From the NCBI GenBank assembly GCA_002366595.1, contig DFBK01000058.1, positions 1 through 12,574 of the forward strand: 12,574 nt of DNA. Reading direction: 5' to 3'. The position numbers were made by a program, and so were the translations under genes. The notes beneath the pieces were generated by a model, which saw only the letters and a program-made list of their open reading frames with translations, was not told the origin of the DNA and searched no databases. Source of the stretch: Anaerolineales bacterium UBA3082 (GTDB lineage: Bacteria; Chloroflexota; Anaerolineae; UBA7937). Positions 5,385 to 12,574 of this stretch are shown one piece after another (within the stretch, counting starts at the first letter, position 1; each line of letters begins with the position of its first letter).

Positions 5385-6257
5385 GTGAATGCTATGATGG
5401 TAAGAGAGATTGGCGAGTGGACAAAGGAAAAGTTGGAAATCCTAGCAGAATACCTTGGTGGAGAGAAGTACAGAGGCGGCTTCGCTTATGCGACCAAAAG
5501 AGCTCGGGGCACTTATTATATTGATGCCTTCGCTGGACCAGGCAAATGCAGAGTTCGGGATACGGGGGAGGAAGTAGACGGGTCTCCTCTCATTGCTCTG
5601 AAAGTAAAGCCTCCGTTCACAAAATACTTCTTCTTTGATTCCGACCCGGAGGCTGTGGGGGCCCTGCGACACCTTATCACTCAAGATATACCAGATATGT
5701 TATCCAGGGTGACGATCATCGCTGGTGACTGTAATGACAGAATTGGAGAGGCCTTGGCCCAAGTGCCTCAGACAGCCCCCTGTTTTGCATTCTTGGATCC
5801 GGAGGGAGCAGAATTGCATTGGGACACGATCGTTAGGATTGCACAGCACAAAAGACCGAACAGGATAGAAGTGCTGGTGCTCTTTCCATATGACGGGTTG
5901 GTCCGCCTGATGCCGCGCGATCCATCAAAGCTAGTCCATGCGCATATCATCGATCGAGTAATGCCTGACCCAGAGGAATGGCGGTGTGTCTACGAGGCGA
6001 GGATCAAGGGTGTTCTTTCCGCTAGGGAGGCTCGGAGGGCTTTTGCAGACATGTATCGCAATGGCCTTCTAGGTTTGGGCTATCAATATGTGCCCCCACT
6101 GCGAGTGGTCAAGGGACCAAGGGGCCCCATCTATTTTCTAGCTTTTGCGACTGACCACCGCGTGGGTCGAAAGATCATGTACGACGTATTCAACAAGCTC
6201 CGTGAGACGATATCTCAGCTTCATCTCTTTGAACGTAGCTATGAGGATGAGTACTGA
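5385..6257 (+). CDS. tcmP: Three-Cys-motif partner protein TcmP
   Basis: The 290-aa protein matches the TcmP family layout: W12-T-K-x-K-L-E-I-L start, YIDAFAGPG (45-53), G-S-P-L (66-69), FFFDSD (82-87), AGDCND (113-118), FLDPEG (136-141) and a downstream W146. The order resembles a Rossmann-fold methyltransferase: a glycine loop after a beta strand, an acidic end to strand 2, and a DP motif near the active site. It may modify a nucleic acid or protein, but no activity is established to my knowledge. The family is named for its genes lying next to proteins with a three-Cys motif, here the radical SAM protein in head-to-head orientation. The start is GTG at 5385 with AAGGAGG (5372-5378) 6-7 nt upstream; ATGs at 5394 and 5397 are alternatives. 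Confidence 0.85.
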   Translation: MNAMMVREIGEWTKEKLEILAEYLGGEKYRGGFAYATKRARGTYYIDAFAGPGKCRVRDTGEEVDGSPLIALKVKPPFTKYFFFDSDPEAVGALRHLITQDIPDMLSRVTIIAGDCNDRIGEALAQVPQTAPCFAFLDPEGAELHWDTIVRIAQHKRPNRIEVLVLFPYDGLVRLMPRDPSKLVHAHIIDRVMPDPEEWRCVYEARIKGVLSAREARRAFADMYRNGLLGLGYQYVPPLRVVKGPRGPIYFLAFATDHRVGRKIMYDVFNKLRETISQLHLFERSYEDEY

Positions 6258-6272
6258 AGCCGTTCCTGTTAT

Positions 6273-6301
6273 TTGACAACCTGGCCTAAAGCAGATATAA
6301 T
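6273..6301 (+). promoter_or_regulatory. Consensus promoter of the abrB-type/ABC operon
   Basis: TTGACA (6273-6278), exactly 17 bp, TATAAT (6296-6301): full consensus in both boxes. Such a strong promoter next to a repressor-type gene suggests negative control. Confidence 0.9.
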
Positions 6302-6311
6302 ATGATATGTC

Positions 6312-6324
6312 ATACAAATTGTAT
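6312..6324. promoter_or_regulatory. Operator-like palindrome downstream of +1
   Basis: ATACAA-A-TTGTAT is a perfect 6-bp inverted repeat, a few bases after the predicted start (about 6308). A second repeat, ATGA-TATG-TCAT, overlaps the start site. Both are placed where a bound regulator would block the promoter; the AbrB-type protein encoded next is the natural candidate. Confidence 0.5.
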
Positions 6325-6353
6325 TATTCTTACCCATCTTTTAGGAGGCTATC

Positions 6354-6629
6354 ATGAGGGAAGGGAAGCATCCGCCTAGGTTCGGCAAGTGCTACGGCTC
6401 GACGACGGTGAGCGAGCGGGGGCAGATCGTCATCTCCGCCGAGGCCCGGCGGGAGATCGGGCTGGAGCCGGGGACTAAACTCCTCATCTTCGGGAGCGGG
6501 CATGAGGGAGGCCCCCTGACCCTTATGACAGCAGCGATGGTCACCCGGTTCGTCCGCCAGGCCATGGCTGACCTAAGCCGGTTCGAGGATATAGTGAAGG
6601 AGATACCCGAGGCCCCGGAAAGGGAGTAA
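6354..6629 (+). CDS. AbrB/MazE/SpoVT-family transcriptional regulator
   Basis: The 91-aa protein has one swapped-hairpin DNA-binding domain at about 15-48 (STTVSERGQIVIS, ARREIGLEPGTKLLIFG), followed by a helical tail (60-85) that may bind a partner or ligand. Dimers of this fold bind DNA through the paired hairpins. Start ATG 6354 has TTAGGAGG 5-6 nt upstream. There is no toxin gene, so it is not a MazEF-type antitoxin in this context. It heads the exporter operon, with a 71-nt gap to the ATPase, and probably represses it and itself through the palindromes at its promoter. Confidence 0.88.
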   Translation: MREGKHPPRFGKCYGSTTVSERGQIVISAEARREIGLEPGTKLLIFGSGHEGGPLTLMTAAMVTRFVRQAMADLSRFEDIVKEIPEAPERE

Positions 6630-6700
6630 GAAGGGGCTGGTTGCAACCTATGGTTCAGGCCTTAGCCGCAAGGCGGGGCTTGATCTTTTGAGGAGAAGGT

Positions 6701-7681
6701 ATGGCTATCATCGAAGTGAAGAACCTAACCCGTAAGTTCGGCGACTTGACGGCGGTGGACGATATCTCCTTCACCGTGGAGGAGGGGGAGGTATTCGGCT
6801 TCTTGGGCCCCAACGGGGCGGGAAAGACGACCACCATTAACGTCCTCTGCACGCTGCTTAAGCCCACTTCTGGGGAAGCCTGGCTTAACGGCCACCACGC
6901 GGTCCGGGACCAGGCGAAGGTGCGCCGATCGATAGGGCTCGTCTTCCAGGAGCCCAGCCTGGATGATCAGTTGACCGCCGAGGAGAACCTGAACTTCCAT
7001 GCTATCCTCTATGACATCCCTGCGAGCGCTAGGGCTAAGCGGATGGAAGAGGTCCTCAAGATGGTGGAGTTATACGACCGGCGCAAGGATTCTATCAAGA
7101 CCTTCTCCGGGGGTATGAAGCGCCGCCTGGAGATCGCCAGGGGCCTGATGCATTACCCCCGAGTCCTCTTCCTCGATGAGCCTACGTTGGGTTTGGATCC
7201 CCAGACGCGTACTCTCATTTGGGAATATATCCTGGAACTGAGGGAACGGGAGGGGATAACTATATTCTTGACTACCCACTACATGGACGAGGCGGAGCAC
7301 GCCGACCGCATCGCCATCATCGATTACGGCAAGATAGTGGCCCTGGATACCCCTGATAACCTGAGAGGTTTGGTGGGAGGGGACATCATCACCGTCAAGA
7401 CAACGGATGACCAATTGGCGGCGCAGGAGATCAGCCAGCGCTTTGGCTTCCAAGTGAATGAGGGCGAGAATGGCCTGCACTTCGAGGTGCAGAAGGGCGA
7501 GGAGTTCATCCCTCGCTTTGTGGAGCAGTTGCCGCTGGAGATCCACTCCATCAGCCTGCACCGCCCCACTCTGGACGATGTCTTCCTGAAGTTCACAGGT
7601 CGCCGGATAAGGGATGAGGAACTGAGTGCCAAAGATCAATGGAAGGCGCGAATGAAGAGACAGAGGCGGCCTCACCCGTAG
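6701..7681 (+). CDS. ABC-2 exporter ATP-binding protein, DrrA type
   Basis: The 326-aa ATPase subunit couples ATP hydrolysis to export by the permease encoded next. Walker A GPNGAGKT is at 36-43, the Q-loop at Q83, signature SGGMKRR at 136-142, Walker B VLFLDE at 155-160 and the switch His at 193. The C-terminal extension (about 225-326; LHRPTLDDVFLKFTGR) is the domain typical of daunorubicin-resistance (DrrA-like) ATPases. Start ATG 6701 with GAGGAG about 6 nt upstream. The substrate is unknown: drug, lipid or antibiotic-like compounds are the usual cargo of the family. Confidence 0.96.
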   Translation: MAIIEVKNLTRKFGDLTAVDDISFTVEEGEVFGFLGPNGAGKTTTINVLCTLLKPTSGEAWLNGHHAVRDQAKVRRSIGLVFQEPSLDDQLTAEENLNFHAILYDIPASARAKRMEEVLKMVELYDRRKDSIKTFSGGMKRRLEIARGLMHYPRVLFLDEPTLGLDPQTRTLIWEYILELREREGITIFLTTHYMDEAEHADRIAIIDYGKIVALDTPDNLRGLVGGDIITVKTTDDQLAAQEISQRFGFQVNEGENGLHFEVQKGEEFIPRFVEQLPLEIHSISLHRPTLDDVFLKFTGRRIRDEELSAKDQWKARMKRQRRPHP

Positions 7682-7718
7682 GTGATGGCTCTGCTTAATC
7701 ACTCCCCAGGAGGTTCAT

Positions 7719-8558
7719 ATGCATAATCTGAGGGCTATCTATATCATATGGTATCGGGAGGTATTGCGCTTCTTACGGAACAGGAGTCGGCTCGTGGGTT
7801 CGTTCGGCAGGCCCATACTCTTCCTCTTCATCTTCGGGAGCGGCCTCTCGCCGGCTATGGGGGGTCTCACTCAGGGGATGGCTCCTGAGGGTGGGGGTAT
7901 CGACTTCGTCAAGTTCATCTTCCCGGGCATCATCGGCATGAATGTCTTGATGGGTTCCATGATGTCCGGCATCTCCATTGTTTGGGATAGGGAGTTCGGT
8001 TTTCTGAAGGAGATCTTGGTGGCCCCCATCAACCGGACGGTGGTGGCTCTGGGCAAGACCCTGGGCGGAAGCACCACAGGGGTGATTCAGGGGCTGCTCT
8101 TGCTCGTTCTCGCTCCTCTCATAGGTGTGAGCATCACCGCAGAGATGGTGGTTAAACTTGTGCCCCTCCTTTTCCTCATCTCCTTCAGCATCACCTCTTT
8201 GGGGGTCCTCATCGGCTCGCGGATGAAGTCGACCGAGGGGTTCCAGGTGATCATGCAGTTCATCCTCATGCCTATGATCTTCGTGAGTGGAGCCCTCTTC
8301 CCTATGAGGGATCTACCCTCCTGGATGAACATTTTGGTGAAGATCAACCCGGTCACCTACGCCATCGACCCCCTTCGCAAGATCATATTCGAGGCCCAGG
8401 GGTTGCCAGCATCCGTGCTAGAGATGCTACCCCAGGCCGGGCTAGGGGTGACCCTCTTCGGCCATGCGGTGACCATGGGGGAGGATATAGCCATCATCGC
8501 CCTCTTCGGGGCGGTGATGATCGCGGTCGCGGTCTGGATGTTCAACATCCAGGATTAG
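7719..8558 (+). CDS. ABC-2 type permease, DrrB type
   Basis: The 279-aa membrane protein has six predicted helices (about 31-48, 66-88, 120-139, 144-166, 176-196, 255-276). It carries the family signature region between helices 2 and 3 (VWDREFGFLKEILVAP, 88-103) and the VSGALFPMRDLPSWM loop after helix 5. It forms the pore of the exporter with the preceding ATPase. The start ATG 7719 has AGGAGG (7708-7713) at 5 nt. A strong terminator follows at 8591. Confidence 0.95.
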   Translation: MHNLRAIYIIWYREVLRFLRNRSRLVGSFGRPILFLFIFGSGLSPAMGGLTQGMAPEGGGIDFVKFIFPGIIGMNVLMGSMMSGISIVWDREFGFLKEILVAPINRTVVALGKTLGGSTTGVIQGLLLLVLAPLIGVSITAEMVVKLVPLLFLISFSITSLGVLIGSRMKSTEGFQVIMQFILMPMIFVSGALFPMRDLPSWMNILVKINPVTYAIDPLRKIIFEAQGLPASVLEMLPQAGLGVTLFGHAVTMGEDIAIIALFGAVMIAVAVWMFNIQD

Positions 8559-8590
8559 ATACTAGCGGTCCTTGGCGGGCCTCAAAATCT

Positions 8591-8623
8591 AAGCCCCCTT
8601 TACTCTAGAAGGGGGCTTTGTTT
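8591..8623. terminator. Terminator between convergent operons
   Basis: AAGCCCCCTT (8591-8600) pairs with AAGGGGGCTT (8609-8618), followed by TGTTT. It ends the plus-strand exporter operon and can also serve the minus-strand operon ending at 8662. Confidence 0.88.
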
Positions 8624-8661
8624 CACCAGTTAGGCATCTGAGGCAATGGCTGCTTGTGAGC

Positions 8662-9246
8662 CTATTTTAGCCCCATCGTGAAGGCCTCTCTCCTGATTTC
8701 GGGTATATGACGCACGAATATCACCCCTCCAGCCAGGGTGCCTAAGAGCAGCACTTGGGGTGGGCTCTTGAAAACCCAGAGCACGAAAGGCGCAGTAAGG
8801 GCGATGGCCGCCTGGGAGCGGGGGAAGTGGCGGAGGATGGCCACCCAAACCCCCCAGATGGCGACCATAACCAGGGCGGCAAGAGGCGCAAGGTAGAAGA
8901 TCATGGCTATTCCAGAGGCTATACCCATCCCTCCTCGGAAGCCCACATAGATGGGCCAGCAGTGGCCTACTACAACCATAGCACCGGCCACCGGCATGGC
9001 CCAGCCAGTGGGGTCGAGGGTGCGGGCTATCTCTATGGCCACTAAAGCCTTTCCCATGTCACCGAAGGCCACCAGGACGGCGGGAAGGAAGCCCACCATG
9101 CGCCAGGTGTTCAGAGCGCCCATATGCTTGCTCCCCCCATTTCGCACATCGACCCCCTTGAAGAGGTGGCCGAAGATCACCCCGAAGGGGATGGAGCCCA
9201 GGAGGTAAGCCAGAACCCCTGTTATCACCAAAATCCGGGTATTCAT
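8662..9246 (-). CDS. PlsY-like glycerol-3-phosphate acyltransferase, divergent
   Basis: The 194-aa membrane protein has the PlsY layout. PlsY makes lysophosphatidate from acyl-phosphate and glycerol 3-phosphate at the inner membrane. Motif 1 is GSKHMGALNTWR (38-49), where the family usually has GSGNxGATNxxR. Motif 2 is HCWPIYVGFRGGMG (95-108), usually ending FKGGKG. Motif 3 is RHIPEIRRE (179-187), usually HRxNIxRL. Several strongly conserved polar residues are thus changed, so substrate or activity may differ from the housekeeping enzyme. Its ATG lies 3 nt after the lipid-kinase stop (TGA GAG ATG), so the two are co-translated and probably act in one phospholipid pathway. Confidence 0.85.
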   Translation of the reverse strand: MNTRILVITGVLAYLLGSIPFGVIFGHLFKGVDVRNGGSKHMGALNTWRMVGFLPAVLVAFGDMGKALVAIEIARTLDPTGWAMPVAGAMVVVGHCWPIYVGFRGGMGIASGIAMIFYLAPLAALVMVAIWGVWVAILRHFPRSQAAIALTAPFVLWVFKSPPQVLLLGTLAGGVIFVRHIPEIRREAFTMGLK

Positions 9247-9249
9247 CTC

Positions 9250-10131
9250 TCAGGTTATCACTCGCAGGCGACGGGGTATGATCTCTATCTCTAGATGGTG
9301 GGCATCGGTATAGAGGATCTCGCCGTCAGCGTGGACGGGCAAAGGGTCGGGGGAATCGAGGATCACCCTCTTCGCTCTGGCCATGGTGACCGGTTCCTTG
9401 TCCACATGGGTGCCCTTTATCGCCTCTGGCAGGAGGCGGAGGATCCCTAGACGCCCCAACCCTCGGGCCAGGCAGATATCGAAGAGGCCGTCGTCGTTCT
9501 CCGCATCAGGGGTCAGGAGGAAGCCGCCTCCCTCCCGCTTCCCATTGGCTACGCAGAGCAAGGTCATGGGCATGGAGAGCCGCTCTCCATCGAACTCTAC
9601 GGTGATATGGGGGATCTGGTACTCCTTCAGGGTGATGAAGACGGCCGCTAGGTACAAAGGCAGGCCACTCAGGAAATGCTGAATCTTGAGGGCCTCCACC
9701 GAGACCAGGGCATCGAACCCAATCCCTAAAGCGTTGACGAAGTAGCGATCGCCGACTCTCCCTATGTCGATGAGGCGGGTCTTACCTTCACCTAGTCTGC
9801 GTGCGACAGCCTCTAGGTCAGTTGGGGTATCAAACATGCTGGCGAAGTCGTTCCCGGTACCTATGGGGATGAGCCCCAAGGCTACTTCGCTGTTGTCAGA
9901 GGAGAGGAGACCGTTGGCCACCTCATGGGAGGTGCCATCCCCTCCCATGGCTACCACCAGTTGATACCCCTCCTCGGCCGCTTGGCGGGCTATCTCCATC
10001 GCTTCTAGGGGCCTTGAGGTTACCTCCGTGACGAATTGGAGACCTTGGCGGCGTAGGGCTTCCTCCGCTGCCGGCAGGGCCTCTCTCCCTCTCCCCCGCC
10101 CGGCGATGGGGTTGGCGATGAGTTTAATCAT
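9250..10131 (-). CDS. Diacylglycerol-kinase-family lipid kinase (DagK/YegS-like)
   Basis: The 293-aa protein begins MIKLIANPIAGRGRG, the nucleotide-binding start of this family. GGDGT is at 63-67 and PIGTGNDF at 89-96, both nucleotide/Mg-binding motifs; the C-terminal beta-rich domain ends with HADGE near 273. It phosphorylates diacylglycerol or a related lipid. The frame extends 7 codons upstream to a TTG at 10152, but the ATG at 10131 matches the family N-terminus and has GGAGG upstream, so I use it. Together with the PlsY-like protein it can supply phosphatidate-type lipids. Confidence 0.93.
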   Translation of the reverse strand: MIKLIANPIAGRGRGREALPAAEEALRRQGLQFVTEVTSRPLEAMEIARQAAEEGYQLVVAMGGDGTSHEVANGLLSSDNSEVALGLIPIGTGNDFASMFDTPTDLEAVARRLGEGKTRLIDIGRVGDRYFVNALGIGFDALVSVEALKIQHFLSGLPLYLAAVFITLKEYQIPHITVEFDGERLSMPMTLLCVANGKREGGGFLLTPDAENDDGLFDICLARGLGRLGILRLLPEAIKGTHVDKEPVTMARAKRVILDSPDPLPVHADGEILYTDAHHLEIEIIPRRLRVIT

Positions 10132-10179
10132 CCCTTCGTTCCCTCCCCACAACTATTCCGGCCTCTTTCGGTGTCTTGC

Positions 10180-11262
10180 CTACTTAGGCAGAGGCTGTTC
10201 CGGGTTCAGTTCGTAGTATCTATGGGCACCACGGCTGCTTCGCATGAGGAGGCCATTCTTGATGGCCTCCTTTATCATCTCTTTGATCTGAGAGTTGGAG
10301 AGGTCTATCACCTCTTGGTTTCGGAGGCCGCGGAGGGCGTTATATATGTGAACAAAGAGCACTGGCTCATCGAACTGGCGCATGACATCTCGGAAGGCCC
10401 GCCATTCTTGAGAGCCGATCCCTGCCACCTTCTCCGCTTCCTCCTTCTCTTCCTCGGAAGGAGGCTTGGAGGCGAAATGGCTCAATTCATAGGGGTCCTC
10501 GCCAGGCAAGAATACCTCGTTCACCGTGCCGCTGGTGAAGATCTGCACCAGCCCCCGCCTTTCAGCCTCCTTCACGAAATTCTTGAATTTGGCGAAGGGA
10601 CGCCCTTGGGGGTCTTTATACTCCTTCTCATCGAAGCCCCTCATGATTTCCATGATGAGGAGTTTCAGGGAGGCCAAGGTGCAGACGTTCCCCCTGCTCC
10701 TGGCCAGTTGCACCGCCTCTACCAGAGCCCGGTAGGGGTCCTTGAGTGGTTCCTCAAGGGTCTCCTCTTTGTCTATCAACTGTTGGTAGAGGAGGAATTC
10801 GTCAGCGCTCTGGGCCAGATGGGCGGAGGCCGCTCCCCCAATGGCTATCACCACTACCCACTTGCCATGCTGACGGATAGAGTTAACCAGGGGGATGAAA
10901 TCCCTATCCCCTGTGGCGAAGATGTAAGTAGTGATATTGGGATAACTATAGAGGGTCTTCATGGCCTCGATGCAGAGGTGGATATCCACGCTATTCTTTA
11001 TCGCTTTGCTACTCTTGGTGTCGTCTCGGTCATAGTAATAGGTGGGGACATACATCGGCTCTATGCTGTTGGCGTAGAGGGCGCTGGTCACCCGGGGGTA
11101 CCGGTACCAGTCTGCATAGGCCCGGGCGATGATAACCCTTCCGTAGTCGTTGCATCTGTCCATGATCGATTCGAAGTTGGGATCTGTATCGTATTTGTTG
11201 TGCATGGAGATGTAGATGTTCTCGAAGTCGATAAAAACCGCCACATCACCTTTCTCAACCAT
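10180..11262 (-). CDS. NYN (PIN-like) putative RNase with OST-HTH domain
   Basis: The 360-aa protein has an N-terminal NYN domain (about 6-165) of the LabA/DUF88 group. The metal-binding acidic residues are visible: D12 (FIDFEN), D93 (NSVDIHL) and D119/D121 (ATGDRDF). A winged-helix region at about 174-255 (CTLASLKLLIMEIMRGFDEKEY, FAKFKNFVKEAE) fits the OST-HTH/LOTUS domain that binds RNA. A Glu/Lys-rich linker and a second small winged-helix (about 285-350) follow. I infer an RNA-processing nuclease; targets are unknown. The ATG at 11262 has AAGGAG at 6 nt. It sits upstream of the lipid-kinase gene (48-nt gap) and is probably in the same operon, with no obvious functional link. Confidence 0.9.
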   Translation of the reverse strand: MVEKGDVAVFIDFENIYISMHNKYDTDPNFESIMDRCNDYGRVIIARAYADWYRYPRVTSALYANSIEPMYVPTYYYDRDDTKSSKAIKNSVDIHLCIEAMKTLYSYPNITTYIFATGDRDFIPLVNSIRQHGKWVVVIAIGGAASAHLAQSADEFLLYQQLIDKEETLEEPLKDPYRALVEAVQLARSRGNVCTLASLKLLIMEIMRGFDEKEYKDPQGRPFAKFKNFVKEAERRGLVQIFTSGTVNEVFLPGEDPYELSHFASKPPSEEEKEEAEKVAGIGSQEWRAFRDVMRQFDEPVLFVHIYNALRGLRNQEVIDLSNSQIKEMIKEAIKNGLLMRSSRGAHRYYELNPEQPLPK

Positions 11263-11291
11263 CGTCTACTCCTTTGCCTATAGACTATCTT

Positions 11292-11543
11292 TTAGAAACT
11301 CACCCCCATCATAGTCAGGATGGCTGCCACCAGAGGAGCGATCAATAGCGCTGGTAGATAATTGGCTACCCGCAACCTCTTGATCTCCAAGAGAACAAGA
11401 CCGAGCCCCATGATGAGCACTCCCCCTGCCGCCGATATCTCGCCGATCATAGGCTCAGTGAGGAAACCCCCCAGGTAGGCGGCTAGCAAGGTGAGAGCCC
11501 CCTGATAAGTAAACACCGTTAAGGCCGCTAAGGGTACGCCCAC
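11292..11543 (-). pseudogene. C-terminal fragment of a DUF554 membrane protein
   Basis: The 83 codons match the last third of DUF554 (YdfK-like) membrane proteins, which are usually near 230 aa. Helical segments are at about 9-26 (QGALTLLAAYLGGFL), 33-53 and 61-80 (YLPALLIAPLVAAIL). The start would be GTG at 11543, with no ribosome site. The N-terminal two-thirds are absent, and the EamA stop lies only 15 nt upstream. The reading frame is intact. It is either a decayed remnant or a short protein translated from a leaderless message, since a TATAAT box ends 9 nt before the GTG. Confidence 0.6.
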
Positions 11544-11552
11544 ACTTTAGAT

Positions 11553-11582
11553 ATTATATCATTCCCGCTTGGATGAAGGCAA
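11553..11582 (-). promoter_or_regulatory. Possible promoter giving a leaderless transcript
   Basis: TTGCCT (11577-11582), 18-bp spacer, TATAAT (11553-11558). The predicted start falls at 11545-11546, 2-3 nt before the GTG of the DUF554 fragment. The -10 box overlaps the region just after the EamA stop codon. Confidence 0.45.
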
Positions 11583-12440
11583 CTCTCTATTGAAGACGCC
11601 TACCTCTCCTATGGTCATCCCGGTCAGTATGAGGGCGCACCCTAAGAGCCCTCGCCAGCCTAGCCTCTCTTGTAGGAGTAGATAGCCAAAGAGCACCGCG
11701 AAGACCGGCTCCGTGGCGAAAACTAGGGCTGTGTGGGTGGGGGAGGTGAAGCTCTGGGCCTTGCTCTGGGCGAGGAAGGCTAAGGAGGTAGCCATGATCC
11801 CGGTGAAAGATATGGCGAACCAGACTTGGTCGCTCATCTGGGGGGATGACCCCTCCATGGCCCAGGCGAGGGGGGCACTCAGAAGGGCGACCGTGGCTAC
11901 TTGTATGGTGGCCAAACTAGCGGTCTTCATCTGGGGGGCGAAACGGCCCAAAGCCACGATCTGAAGGGCGAAGGCTACTGCACCGCCCAGAACCCATAAG
12001 TCGCCCTGGGCCATGCTCAGACCTCTTAAGGTGAGGAGCCCCAAACCCGTCGTGGCCAAGAGAACACCCACCAGGGCATTGAGGCTTGGCTTTTGCCTCA
12101 AAAGAAGGGTAGAAAGGAGGGGGACGATCACCACCGATAACCCGGTGATGAAACCTGCCTTGGAGGCGGAAGTGTACTTCAGCCCTATGGTCTGGAGGGC
12201 ATAGCCCCCGAAGAGGAAGAGGCCCACTAGGGCCCCGGCTAGGAACTCCCTTGGCGAAGAGGCGCGGAGACGAGGCCAGAATATGAGGGCCAGGACGAAG
12301 GCGGCAAAGAGGAAGCGAAGGGTGAGGAAGGTGAAGACACCTATCTGGGATACCGCTTCCTTCACTATGACGAAGGTGGCTCCCCAGATGAGGGCCACGA
12401 GAAGAAGGGAAAAATCGGCGACTATTTGGCGTCTATCCAT
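11559..12440 (-). CDS. EamA/DMT-family transporter
   Basis: The 293-aa inner-membrane protein has ten predicted helices in two EamA repeats. The first starts at VALIWGATFVIVKEA, the second near GDLWVLGGAVAFALQIVALG. The repeat ends are typical: FATEPVFAVLFGYLLLQERLGWRGLLGCALILTGM. The family exports or exchanges metabolites, amino acids or drugs; the substrate is not predictable. The frame extends 15 codons to a TTG at 12485, but the ATG at 12440 (MDRRQIVADFSLLLV) is the better start, although neither has a strong ribosome site. It is the first gene of the minus-strand group running to 8662. Confidence 0.93.
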   Translation of the reverse strand: MDRRQIVADFSLLLVALIWGATFVIVKEAVSQIGVFTFLTLRFLFAAFVLALIFWPRLRASSPREFLAGALVGLFLFGGYALQTIGLKYTSASKAGFITGLSVVIVPLLSTLLLRQKPSLNALVGVLLATTGLGLLTLRGLSMAQGDLWVLGGAVAFALQIVALGRFAPQMKTASLATIQVATVALLSAPLAWAMEGSSPQMSDQVWFAISFTGIMATSLAFLAQSKAQSFTSPTHTALVFATEPVFAVLFGYLLLQERLGWRGLLGCALILTGMTIGEVGVFNRELPSSKRE

Positions 12441-12525
12441 CTCAAGACCGTTAGAGATGGTATTACGGGATGCAGCCGACGTCAAGGTTGCAAAGGCCCA
12501 CGGGCCGTGTTAGACTAATAATACT

Positions 12526-12574
12526 ATGGAGATCGTGGAGGCGAAAAGGGAGGCGGTTGAGCCCTTCCTGGATC
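12526..12574 (+). CDS. Possible start of a plus-strand gene, cut by window edge
   Basis: ATG at 12526 opens 16 codons to the right edge (MEIVEAKREAVEPFLD). There is no ribosome site; the preceding AT-rich stretch (TTAGACTAATAAT) could be a -10 region of a nearly leaderless gene divergent from eamA. A CACGG-G-CCGTG repeat (12499-12509) lies between the two starts. There is too little sequence to name a family. Confidence 0.35.
   Translation, partial: MEIVEAKREAVEPFLD

Noticed and set aside
6354..6629. Antitoxin of a toxin-antitoxin pair
   Set aside because: No toxin-size gene follows; the next genes are an ABC exporter, so a regulator role fits better.
7070..7702. 210-codon minus-strand ORF
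   Set aside because: Antisense to the ABC ATPase, whose motifs are all intact.
10171..11283. 370-codon plus-strand ORF
   Set aside because: Mirror frame of the NYN protein gene, which has catalytic motifs and a ribosome site; the mirror is a codon-bias artefact.

Overview
The window looks like chromosomal DNA of a bacterium from an environmental, probably anaerobic lineage. A Chloroflexota-type genome would fit: sigma70-like promoters, tRNAs with encoded CCA, a DrrAB-type exporter and a radical SAM/TcmP pair. Taxonomy is a guess, because no rRNA or marker gene settles it. Most genes lie on the minus strand; a plus-strand block runs from about 5385 to 8558.

Region 1 (1-2200, minus): a secreted Cys-rich surface protein, truncated by the left edge, lies downstream of an OmpR-type response regulator whose receiver lacks the phospho-acceptor Asp. 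Each gene has a strong promoter with an inverted repeat at the start site and a leader carrying the same structured RNA element. In the surface-protein leader the element overlaps an intrinsic terminator, in the arrangement of a riboswitch or attenuator. That leader also carries a hairpin that can mask a ribosome site, and a 29-codon ORF coupled to the main gene. Two 11-bp-phased direct repeats next to the surface-protein promoter are a likely site for the regulator.

Region 2 (2240-4145, minus): serS, a 62-aa conserved-looking small protein, tRNA-Ser(UGA), tRNA-Ser(GCU) and a T-arm-less tRNA-Arg(ACG) remnant, ending at a strong terminator. Seryl-tRNA synthetase therefore sits beside both of its substrates visible here.

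Region 3 (4198-6257): a SplB-like radical SAM protein (minus) head-to-head with a three-Cys-motif partner protein TcmP (plus). This is a poorly understood two-gene association and the best candidate for an undescribed enzymatic system in the window.

Region 4 (6273-8623, plus): consensus promoter and operator-like palindrome, an AbrB-type regulator, then a DrrA/DrrB-type ABC-2 exporter and a terminator.

Region 5 (8662-12440, minus): a probable operon of an EamA transporter, a C-terminal DUF554 fragment, an NYN-OST-HTH putative RNase, a diacylglycerol-kinase-like lipid kinase and a divergent PlsY-like acyltransferase. The last two point to phospholipid metabolism. A possible plus-strand gene starts at 12526 and leaves the window.
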